From: Chlorobiota bacterium
Lineage (GTDB): Bacteria; Bacteroidota; Bacteroidia; Bacteroidales; F082
Direction: 5' to 3'
DNA: 5,223 bases
Assembly (NCBI GenBank): GCA_030619415.1
Contig: JAUXBM010000148.1
Location: 1 to 5,223, forward strand
Shown here: in pieces, positions 1 to 5,223 of the stretch
How the letters are laid out: each line of letters opens with the position of its first letter
Numbering within the stretch: position 1 is the first letter of the stretch
The notes under the pieces: model-generated
What the model was told of the DNA's origin: nothing
Seen by the model: only the letters and a program-made list of their open reading frames with translations
Database searches by the model: none
Program-made: the position numbers and the translations under genes

Positions 1-618
1 CTTCGTACCATGTTTCAACCAAATCTTTTCATAATATGTTTGAATCCGGGTCAATTCATTATCAATGCCCGATCCATAAATATCGTAATTGGAATAGAGC
101 AACTCATGGCCATATTCGCGGATGACATCAAGCGTGTATTCAAAAAAGAGAATGTTGTCAGTTTTCAGGTGGATCACGCCATCCTGTTTTAAAAACTTCT
201 GATACCTTTTTAAAAATTGGGGGGATGTCAGGCGCTTTTTGGCGTGCAATTCGCGGGGCCGCGGATCGGGAAAAGTGATCCATATTTCCGAAACTTCATC
301 TTTCTCGAAAAAGTATTCAACAAGATTTATCCGGGTCCGGATAAAAGCCACATTTTCCAGAAAATGATCATTCGCGTCTTTAAGCCCACGCCACATTCGC
401 GCACCCTTGATGTCGATTCCGATAAAATTTTTTGTATTTGTATTTTTTGCCAGTCCAACAGTGTACTCCCCTTTTCCGCATCCCAATTCCAGCACCAGGT
501 CGTTTGAATTGTTAAAAAAATCTTTTGCCCATTTACCCTTCAGATGAAATCCATCATAAACTTCTTCAAATGTTGGTTGGAACAAATTGCCGAAAGTAAG
601 ATTCTCAGCGAACTTCAT
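1..618 (-). CDS. trmB: tRNA (guanine-N7-)-methyltransferase TrmB, 3'-truncated by window edge
   Basis: This enzyme transfers a methyl group from S-adenosylmethionine to N7 of guanosine 46 in the variable loop of tRNAs, in the cytoplasm. The frame is open from the ATG at 618-616 to the left edge, giving 206 residues without a stop. Visible motifs are the SAM-binding loop LELGCGKGEYT (about residues 43-53), the acidic strand GIDIKGARMW (67-76), the family signature ITFPDPRPRELHAKKRL (114-130) with the likely catalytic Asp118, and the C-terminal tRNA/substrate motif ELTRIQTYYEKIW (188-200). Family members are usually about 215-240 residues, so probably only some 10-25 residues are missing. The ATG is preceded by an AT-rich leader with a weak AGGA about 12 bases upstream. 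The N-terminus MKFAENLTFGNLFQP matches the Bacteroidota form as I remember it, which supports this start. The gene lies 361 bases beyond the SPOR gene and probably has its own promoter. Plus-strand frames here are antisense shadows. Confidence 0.96.
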   Translation of the reverse strand, partial: MKFAENLTFGNLFQPTFEEVYDGFHLKGKWAKDFFNNSNDLVLELGCGKGEYTVGLAKNTNTKNFIGIDIKGARMWRGLKDANDHFLENVAFIRTRINLVEYFFEKDEVSEIWITFPDPRPRELHAKKRLTSPQFLKRYQKFLKQDGVIHLKTDNILFFEYTLDVIREYGHELLYSNYDIYGSGIDNELTRIQTYYEKIWLKHGTK

Positions 619-669
619 TAATTTATTCTTTCCTGCCACCCCTAAAAAAAATTAATAACCAACATTAGT

Positions 670-698
670 CAAAAGTATGTTTTGAGACCTTTTCAAAA
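670..698 (-). promoter_or_regulatory. Probable trmB promoter, Bacteroidota type
   Basis: On the minus strand TACTTTTG (677-670) matches the Bacteroidota -7 consensus TAnnTTTG exactly. A TTTTG (698-694) lies upstream with 16 bases between the boxes. This is somewhat shorter than the spacing usually quoted for the -33 TTTG element, so the upstream box is less certain than the -7 box. A start about 6-8 bases downstream would give a leader of roughly 45 bases before the trmB ATG. The upstream box is inside the end of the neighbouring inverted-repeat element. Confidence 0.5.
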
Positions 699-814
699 CC
701 TCTTAAAACTGTCTTTCTGAACGAAGTGAAGAATCCTTACGTTCAGAATATCAGACATATAAAGATCCTTCACTTCGTTCAGGATGACAAAGATAGGTGT
801 TTTGCAAAGGTCTC
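684..814. repeat. 131-bp inverted-repeat element, MITE-like
   Basis: The two ends are inverted copies. Bases 684-699 (GAGACCTTTTCAAAAC) match the reverse complement of 799-814 at 15 of 16 positions. The inner arms 711-735 and 764-788 match at 22 of 25, including a perfect 15-base core CTGAACGAAGTGAAG (717-731 against 768-782). The 10-11 bases between these blocks are poorly matched, and the loop is about 28 bases. A third, partial copy of the core word (CGTTCAG, 740-746) allows an alternative 7-bp hairpin with 717-723. Both outer edges abut T runs (680-683 and 815-822), so any short target duplication cannot be resolved. There is no transposase frame, so if mobile it would depend on a transposase elsewhere. 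The inner core resembles a dispersed intergenic repeat I remember from many bacterial genomes, which often gives spurious HPERSEGS-like translations. Its family is not identified here. Confidence 0.8.
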
Positions 815-933
815 TTTTTTTTGATACGGAATTGATCTACACGACACAGTACAACTTTATTACCAGGAATAGTGGAATGTTTGCAATCTGTTATTCCTCC
901 AATATTCATTTTGAGGACCGCTTAATAAAAATA

Positions 934-969
934 TTTGATTTTCCCTGATTTTCCAGTCGCAAAATCAAA
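934..969 (-). terminator. Weak hairpin after the SPOR gene, possible terminator
   Basis: On the minus strand, starting 10 bases after the SPOR stop codon, TTTGATTTT (969-961) pairs perfectly with AAAATCAAA (942-934) across an 18-base loop. It is followed by the T-rich TATTTTTATT. The position fits a terminator, but the stem is nearly all A-T pairs and would be unstable, so this may be chance in AT-rich sequence. Confidence 0.3.
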
Positions 970-979
970 CTTGCGTTCA

Positions 980-2152
980 TTACTTACGCAGTATCCATGC
1001 CTCAGGATTTTGTTCTTGCCTGATGGTAGCAAGCATCTGTTTGGCTTGTTTTAGTTTTTCTATTCCGAGGTAAGCTACACGGAACATTCCATTTTGATTG
1101 GTATCGGCAATTTGTGCCTGGTATCCATGCTCAGCCAGTTGTTGAATGAGTAACGCCGCATTTTTCTCTTTTGAAAAAGACCCGGCTATGATGTAATATT
1201 TTCGCTTTGTCGGTTTTACAACCGGTTTTTGAACCACAATGTCCGGTTTTATTTCTGGTTCTTCTTTTAATACAAGTGTTTCTGTTTTTAAATCAGGAAC
1301 AATTACTTCCTTGTTTTCCGTTATTTCAGTTTTGCTTACCTCGTTGTTCAAAATTTCAACTGGTGTCACTTCTTTGGTTATCGAAAAATCAGCGTTCTCT
1401 CTGGGAGTATACAGCGATTTATCGTCATTTAAGGCCAATCTGCCGAAACTATTTAAAACATAATCATTGACATTGTTATAAAACAAAGGAATCGCTGATG
1501 CATTGTTTTCCCAGTAGTTTTTAACCTCATCACGGTTTGTAACTCCCCAGCCGATGCCAAGAATCAGGACCATGATCCCGGCGACAGCTAAAGATCTGAC
1601 CAAAGAAAAACTACTCTCTTTTTTTCGGGTTACACGCTGCTTTTTGGTTGCGGCAGGTTTTCTATCGACAGGTTTGGATGTGCCTTTTTCCCGTCCGGAG
1701 ATGATGCCTTTAATTTTCTGCTGGTCGGTGGTACGGCTTATTGATGGTGATACAAAACCGGTAAGCCCGAATGAATTTGGGTTGTAATTGGTTGCTGTAT
1801 TCTGGTCAAAGACAATGTGCTTATTTTCATCGAAATACAACTCGCCAATCTTTCCAACAAACACTTTCTGTCCTTTTTCAAGTTGTTTCCGATACGCAGC
1901 AACCACTGCATCCAAACGGGTTTTCACTTCCTGGTATGTAAGCCCTTCGGTATGGGCAATATGATCTGTCAACAACCCGTCATTTGCACTCAGGTGGACA
2001 TTGAAAATGATCTGACGGAAGGGAGGCTTGAACTGGTGTGTAATCCGGTTAATCGAGGCGGGCTTGTCGTTAACAATAAAACCACCGAATCCGGGCAGGA
2101 CGACACACTCGTAATCGTAAAGTAGTTCGGATATGTATGGACCAATATTCAT
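980..2152 (-). CDS. HU-CCDC81-like and SPOR domain membrane protein
   Basis: This is a 390-residue single-pass membrane protein. Residues about 1-55 (MNIGPYISELL..., LPGFGGFIV) and about 58-130 (ANDGLLTDHI..., KVFVGKIGELYFD) match the pair of HU-like domains known as the bacterial HU-CCDC81 type. A basic stretch (KKQRVTRKK, about 170-178) precedes one membrane helix (about 186-205, core AVAGIMVLILGIGWGV). This predicts a cytoplasmic N-terminus and a periplasmic C-terminus. A low-complexity Glu/Lys/Val/Pro linker leads to a SPOR domain (about 317-390, YYIIAGSFSKEKNAALLIQQL to the C-terminus). SPOR domains bind denuded glycan at division septa, so a division or envelope role is inferred. The HU-like domains may bind DNA or a protein partner, which the sequence does not settle. 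The frame also contains a GTG two codons upstream (2158); I prefer the ATG at 2152 because MNIGPYI begins the conserved domain directly. It lies 55 bases downstream of kdsB. Confidence 0.9.
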   Translation of the reverse strand: MNIGPYISELLYDYECVVLPGFGGFIVNDKPASINRITHQFKPPFRQIIFNVHLSANDGLLTDHIAHTEGLTYQEVKTRLDAVVAAYRKQLEKGQKVFVGKIGELYFDENKHIVFDQNTATNYNPNSFGLTGFVSPSISRTTDQQKIKGIISGREKGTSKPVDRKPAATKKQRVTRKKESSFSLVRSLAVAGIMVLILGIGWGVTNRDEVKNYWENNASAIPLFYNNVNDYVLNSFGRLALNDDKSLYTPRENADFSITKEVTPVEILNNEVSKTEITENKEVIVPDLKTETLVLKEEPEIKPDIVVQKPVVKPTKRKYYIIAGSFSKEKNAALLIQQLAEHGYQAQIADTNQNGMFRVAYLGIEKLKQAKQMLATIRQEQNPEAWILRK

Positions 2153-2180
2153 CGACACGTTTTGACCTGATCAGAGTTTG

Positions 2181-2211
2181 CTAAAGTAGGAAAATGACAA
2201 TCGATAATCAA
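2181..2211 (-). promoter_or_regulatory. Possible promoter for the SPOR gene
   Basis: In the short gap after kdsB the minus strand carries TTG (2211-2209, overlapping the kdsB stop codon), then 20 bases, then TACTTTAG (2188-2181). The latter matches TAnnTTTG at five of the six fixed positions. Spacing and placement fit a Bacteroidota promoter with a leader of about 20-25 bases before the ATG at 2152. One mismatch and a three-base upstream box are weak evidence, and cotranscription with kdsB remains equally possible. Confidence 0.35.
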
Positions 2212-2960
2212 TTTTTGTTTGTAAGTTTTAATAAATCGGCTGGCGTATCAATGGCAATACTCTCAAATTCTGTTATTTGCAAACTAATTTTAAATCCATT
2301 TTCAAGCCACCGAAGTTGTTCCAGTTTTTCGGCTGATTCAAGTTTACCCGTTTCAAGTTTCACCAACTTTGTCAATATGTCCGAACGGTAACCATAAATA
2401 CCGATATGTTTGTAATAATCAGCTGTTTCAACCCATTTTTCCTTTGGCAAGTCCCGATGCATCGGGATGGCCTGGCGACTAAAATACAACGCATTGTTTC
2501 GCTTTCCGAATACAACCTTCACCACATTTGGATTAAACAACTCATCCGCAGAATGTATCCTTTTAATCAGGGTCCCAACTTCCGTGTCTGGATTCTCAAA
2601 AAGGGACACAACACTATTTATTTGTGATGGATCAATGTAAGGCTCATCACCCTGAATATTAACCACACATTCGAAATGAATTGAATGATCTTTATTTTTG
2701 AGTGTTTCCAGCACTTCTTCACATCTCGAAGTTCCATTTGCATGCTCCTGGGAAGTCATTATTACTTCTCCTCCAAAATCTTTCACGTGATCGTATATTT
2801 CGCGATTATCAGTGGCGACCACCACTTTCGTTAGTCTGTCAGCTTTGCCGGCTTGCCTGTAAACCCGTTCTATCATCGATTTACCATCAATGATCGCCAG
2901 CGGTTTTCCCGGAAATCGTGTTGAAGCGTATCTTGCGGGTATAATCCCTAAAACATTCAT
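2208..2960 (-). CDS. kdsB: 3-deoxy-manno-octulosonate cytidylyltransferase (CMP-Kdo synthetase)
   Basis: KdsB activates Kdo with CTP to give CMP-Kdo and pyrophosphate, supplying the sugar donor that WaaA uses to build the lipopolysaccharide inner core. It is cytoplasmic. The 250-residue length is normal for the family. Visible motifs are the nucleotide-binding N-terminus IIPARYASTRFPGKPL (6-21), VVATD (47-51), NIQGDEP (101-107) whose Asp105 should bind magnesium, FSRQAIP (160-166), KHIGIYGYR (184-192), the Kdo-contacting ESAEKLEQLRWLENG (208-222), and SIAIDTPADL (234-243) with the second likely metal ligand Asp238. The segment HANGTSR (73-79) differs from the HxSGTDR or HxSGTER I remember from other members. 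The ATG at 2960 places MNVLGIIPARY at the standard N-terminus. It lies 50 bases after the kinase gene and 55 before the SPOR gene, so it may share their transcript. A 16-base perfect palindrome lies inside the coding sequence. Confidence 0.97.
   Translation of the reverse strand: MNVLGIIPARYASTRFPGKPLAIIDGKSMIERVYRQAGKADRLTKVVVATDNREIYDHVKDFGGEVIMTSQEHANGTSRCEEVLETLKNKDHSIHFECVVNIQGDEPYIDPSQINSVVSLFENPDTEVGTLIKRIHSADELFNPNVVKVVFGKRNNALYFSRQAIPMHRDLPKEKWVETADYYKHIGIYGYRSDILTKLVKLETGKLESAEKLEQLRWLENGFKISLQITEFESIAIDTPADLLKLTNKN
2452..2467. repeat. 16-bp perfect palindrome inside kdsB
   Basis: TCCCGATGCATCGGGA equals its own reverse complement over all 16 bases. It encodes residues 165-170 of KdsB (IPMHRD) in the conserved stretch after FSRQA. 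It could be a restriction-like or dispersed palindromic word of this genome, or simply follow from codon choice at a conserved motif. Confidence 0.55.
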
Positions 2961-3010
2961 TTTAAAAAAAGAATTGTTATTTAAGAAACAGGCAATTGAA
3001 AACAGACCGT

Positions 3011-3622
3011 TTAAAACAAACCATGTAGTTCGGCATTTATTTTCTCGATTACCACGCTGAGGTCTTCAGGTTCTGCAAAATCTACATTATCAACATCGAT
3101 GATCAATAACTTGCCATGCTTGTACTTTTCAATCCAGGCTTCATACCTTTCGTTGAGCAATTTCAGGTAATCGAGCCTGATGGATTCTTCGTATTCTCTT
3201 CCTCTTTTTTGAATTTGCTCAACCAGCGTTGATACTGAAGCCCTGAGATAGATCAGCAGATCAGGTGGTTGTAAAAAGGAACTCATCAGTTCAAACAGGG
3301 ACGAATAATTTTCAAAATCCCTGGTCGACATCAAATTCATGGCATGCAGGTTGGGAGCAAAAATGTATGCATCTTCATAAATTGTCCGATCCTGTATGAT
3401 TTTTTTTCCACTCTTTCTAATCTCAACCACCTGGCGAAACCTGGAATTAAGAAAATAAACCTGGAGGTTAAACGACCACCTTTGCATATCCTCATAAAAG
3501 CTATGCAAATAAGGGTTGTTCTCTACATCTTCATAGTGTGGTTTCCATCCGAAATGCTTGGCCAACAACCTGGTTAACGTTGTTTTTCCTGATCCGATAT
3601 TTCCGGCAATAGCAATATGCAT
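3011..3622 (-). CDS. Deoxynucleoside kinase (dNK / dGK-dAK family)
   Basis: This cytoplasmic enzyme phosphorylates a deoxynucleoside at its 5'-hydroxyl using ATP, the first step of deoxynucleotide salvage. The protein has 203 residues, a normal length for bacterial members. Visible motifs are the P-loop GNIGSGKT (7-14), the substrate-side motif YEDVENNPYL (30-39), QVYFLNSRFRQ (54-64), DRTIYEDAYIF (78-88), which corresponds to the ERS/DRS motif with the catalytic region and phosphate-contacting Arg, and an Arg-rich lid, QKRGREYE (138-145). The DRTIYED form resembles the deoxyadenosine/deoxyguanosine kinase branch rather than thymidine kinase, but substrate preference cannot be read with confidence. 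The frame extends 24 codons upstream to another ATG (3694). I reject that start because MHIAIAGNIGSGKT at 3622 is the usual family N-terminus and the extension has no recognisable domain. The gene follows the GH3 gene by 82 bases and precedes kdsB by 50. I found no convincing promoter in either gap. Confidence 0.93.
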   Translation of the reverse strand: MHIAIAGNIGSGKTTLTRLLAKHFGWKPHYEDVENNPYLHSFYEDMQRWSFNLQVYFLNSRFRQVVEIRKSGKKIIQDRTIYEDAYIFAPNLHAMNLMSTRDFENYSSLFELMSSFLQPPDLLIYLRASVSTLVEQIQKRGREYEESIRLDYLKLLNERYEAWIEKYKHGKLLIIDVDNVDFAEPEDLSVVIEKINAELHGLF

Positions 3623-3704
3623 AGGTCGATAATTTTTGTACGAATGTAAGCTTTTTTGCAACTTGTTTTCAGCGATTGTTAATAAGCAACCCATATTTGG
3701 TTAC

Positions 3705-5210
3705 CTAAATAATTTCAAGAATTTCATCAACAATTTTCCTGTCGTTCGATAATCGGGGAACTTTATTTTGTCCTCCCAGCTTATCCCGCTTTTTCATCCA
3801 TTTATAAAATGTCCCATTTGGAAGCTGTTCGAGAACAGGCTGTTTCAAGACCAGGTTCTGATACCGTTTTGCTTCATAATCCGAATTCAATGATTTCAGT
3901 GCATTGTCAAATGTTTCAACAAAGAAATCTTTATCCTCGGGCGCTTTTTCAAACTCAACCAGGTACTGATGGAAAATCGTATTGTTATCAAATATTGGGG
4001 CACCGGTATATTCGCTGATAACTGATCCTGTCTTATTGCAAGCCACTGACATTGCCTTATCTGTATTATCGATGATCAACTCCTCACCCACCACATTAAT
4101 GAAGTTTTTTGTCCGCCCGGTAATTTGAATTCGGTATGGGTTGGTTGAAGTAAAAGTGATCGTATCTCCGATCAGGTATCTCCATAATCCGGCATTTGTC
4201 GTAATAATTAAAGCATAATTAACGCCTGTTTCAATATCCGGAAGCTGAACTGTTTTAGGATTTTCTTTTTCCAGTTCTTTAAGCGGGAGAAATTCATAAA
4301 AAATACCATAGTCGAGCATTAACAGGAGATCGTCGCTGTCTTTCTGATCCTGGATACCAAAAAATCCTTCAGAGGCATTGTAGGTGTTAAAATACACCAT
4401 ATCATCTTTCGGTATAATCGATTTATACTGTTTGCGATAGGGATCAAACTTAACACCTCCATGAAAAAACACCTCGAGGTTTGGCCATATCTCATTGAAA
4501 TTTGTTTTATCGCTTTTTGTCAGAATTTTCTTCAACAACACCAACATCCACGAAGGGACCCCTGCCATGCTGCGCACGTCATGGTCCATGGTGGATTCGG
4601 CCATCAGTTCCAGTTTGTTTTCCCACTCATCCATCAGCGCGATTTCGAGTGACGGTGTGCGCCTGAATTGTGCCCAAAAAGGAAGGTTCCGCATTAAAAT
4701 AGCCGACAAGTCGCCTTCGTAATAAGAAGCATTGCTTACCTCCTGCACAACACCGCTGCCTCCCATAACCAGGCTTCGCCCATCCAGTACCGCCGAGTTA
4801 GGATAAAGGTTGATGTACATCGAAACCATGTCTTTCCCGCCTTTGTAATGACATTCCTCAATTGATGATTCAGTCATGGGAATAAACTTGCTTTTCCCGG
4901 CTGTTGTACCCGATGATTTGGCATACCATTTTACCTCTTCGGGCCAAAGGAGATTTTGTTCCCCCTTTCTTAACCTGTCGATGGTAGGTTTTAAGTCCTC
5001 ATAAGTATTAATGGGCACTCTTTGTCTAAAAGTTTCTATTGATTGGATTCTTTTATAATCATACTTTTTTCCCCATTCAGTATCGCGTGCAGTGTGAATT
5101 AGTTTCTTAAACACATCTTGCTGCACCTCATGCGGATATTTCTTAAAAAGCTCGATTTGGTGTATCCGCTTCTTTATCAACCACTGAACGACAGAATATA
5201 TAAGGGTCAT
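3705..5210 (-). CDS. GH3 family protein (acyl-adenylating amido-synthetase-like)
   Basis: The protein has 501 residues and is full length for bacterial GH3 proteins. GH3 enzymes belong to the ANL-type adenylating superfamily. Plant members adenylate carboxylic acids such as indole-acetate or jasmonate and join them to amino acids. Substrates of the bacterial homologues are largely unknown, so activation and conjugation of some carboxylic acid is inference. Visible features are the ATP-phosphate loop SSGTTAGKSKFIP (99-111), the second adenylate motif YNASEGFFG (277-285), YLIGDTITF (345-353) corresponding to the third motif with its ribose-binding Asp, and GRTKNFINVVGEEL (365-378) at the hinge into the C-terminal domain (to 501). 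All the expected nucleotide-binding residues appear intact, so the enzyme is probably active. There is no signal peptide; the N-terminus MTLIYSVVQWLIKKRIHQIE is hydrophobic/basic but too short to be a clear membrane helix, and is usual in this family. Only 13 bases upstream are visible, so its promoter lies outside. Confidence 0.94.
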   Translation of the reverse strand: MTLIYSVVQWLIKKRIHQIELFKKYPHEVQQDVFKKLIHTARDTEWGKKYDYKRIQSIETFRQRVPINTYEDLKPTIDRLRKGEQNLLWPEEVKWYAKSSGTTAGKSKFIPMTESSIEECHYKGGKDMVSMYINLYPNSAVLDGRSLVMGGSGVVQEVSNASYYEGDLSAILMRNLPFWAQFRRTPSLEIALMDEWENKLELMAESTMDHDVRSMAGVPSWMLVLLKKILTKSDKTNFNEIWPNLEVFFHGGVKFDPYRKQYKSIIPKDDMVYFNTYNASEGFFGIQDQKDSDDLLLMLDYGIFYEFLPLKELEKENPKTVQLPDIETGVNYALIITTNAGLWRYLIGDTITFTSTNPYRIQITGRTKNFINVVGEELIIDNTDKAMSVACNKTGSVISEYTGAPIFDNNTIFHQYLVEFEKAPEDKDFFVETFDNALKSLNSDYEAKRYQNLVLKQPVLEQLPNGTFYKWMKKRDKLGGQNKVPRLSNDRKIVDEILEII

Positions 5211-5223
5211 TGTTTAAAAGTAC

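Larger units (their letters stand above)
619..979. other. Intergenic region between SPOR gene and trmB
   Basis: This is the only gene-free stretch longer than 300 bases. Read in the direction of transcription it holds a weak hairpin directly after the SPOR gene (934-969), about 120 bases with no recognisable feature (815-933), a 131-bp inverted-repeat element (684-814), and the probable trmB promoter and leader (619-698). A 52-codon minus-strand frame (909-751) runs through part of it but reads into the repeat and is probably not a gene. Confidence 0.7.

Noticed and set aside
217..507. Plus-strand frame of 96 codons
   Set aside because: It is antisense to trmB, whose motifs are unmistakable on the minus strand. 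The plus-strand product matches nothing I recognise.
684..822. Strong hairpin followed by eight T residues, readable as a plus-strand terminator
   Set aside because: No plus-strand gene ends upstream of it, and on the minus strand the hairpin is not followed by a T tract. The terminal-repeat structure explains it better as a repeat element.
751..909. A 52-codon minus-strand frame starting MNIGGITDCK and ending in the repeat
   Set aside because: Its C-terminal third is a translation of the repeat element (CHPERSEGS), a common source of spurious small proteins. The N-terminal part shows no recognisable domain or clear ribosome site.
1207..2125. Several plus-strand frames of 74-102 codons across this stretch
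   Set aside because: All are antisense to the SPOR gene, overlap each other in different frames, and have no recognisable domains.
2153..2158. GTG start two codons upstream for the SPOR protein
   Set aside because: It is possible but less likely than the ATG at 2152, which starts directly at the conserved MNIGPYI segment.
980..2960. Possibility that the gene cluster is a new multi-gene biological system
   Set aside because: The genes have separate, mostly well-known housekeeping roles. Nothing such as a shared pathway, defence domain or overlapping start/stop ties them into one system.
3623..3694. Upstream in-frame ATG that would lengthen the deoxynucleoside kinase by 24 residues
   Set aside because: The P-loop normally begins within about 10 residues of the N-terminus in this family. 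The extension has no domain and begins only 10 bases from the end of the GH3 gene.

Overview
The window looks like a piece of a Bacteroidota chromosome, most probably from the Bacteroidales/Marinilabiliales side. The evidence is the gene content (an HU-CCDC81/SPOR membrane protein, a bacterial GH3 protein and a Bacteroidota-type TrmB starting MKFAENLTFGNLFQP), moderate-to-low GC, AT-rich leaders with little Shine-Dalgarno signal, and a perfect TAnnTTTG promoter box. The genus assignment is inference. kdsB implies a Gram-negative envelope containing Kdo.

All five genes are on the minus strand, so transcription runs from high to low coordinates. In that order they are: a complete GH3-family acyl-adenylate/amido-synthetase-like protein (5210-3705); a deoxynucleoside kinase (3622-3011); kdsB, CMP-Kdo synthetase (2960-2208); a membrane protein with two N-terminal HU-like domains and a C-terminal peptidoglycan-binding SPOR domain (2152-980); and trmB, tRNA (guanine-N7)-methyltransferase, which is cut by the left edge (618 to beyond 1). 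Gaps between the first four genes are 50-82 bases, compatible with one transcription unit. A possible extra promoter lies in front of the SPOR gene.

The only large gap is 619-979. It holds a weak hairpin just after the SPOR gene, a 131-bp inverted-repeat element (684-814) that resembles a MITE, and a probable trmB promoter whose upstream box lies inside the end of that element.

The genes do not form one pathway. They cover housekeeping tasks: nucleotide salvage, lipopolysaccharide precursor activation, envelope/division and tRNA modification, plus a GH3 protein of unknown substrate. I see no defence system, CRISPR array, RNA gene or complete transposon. The points most worth a second look are the repeat element with its possible promoter donation, the HU-SPOR protein linking cytoplasm to cell wall, and the bacterial GH3 enzyme.
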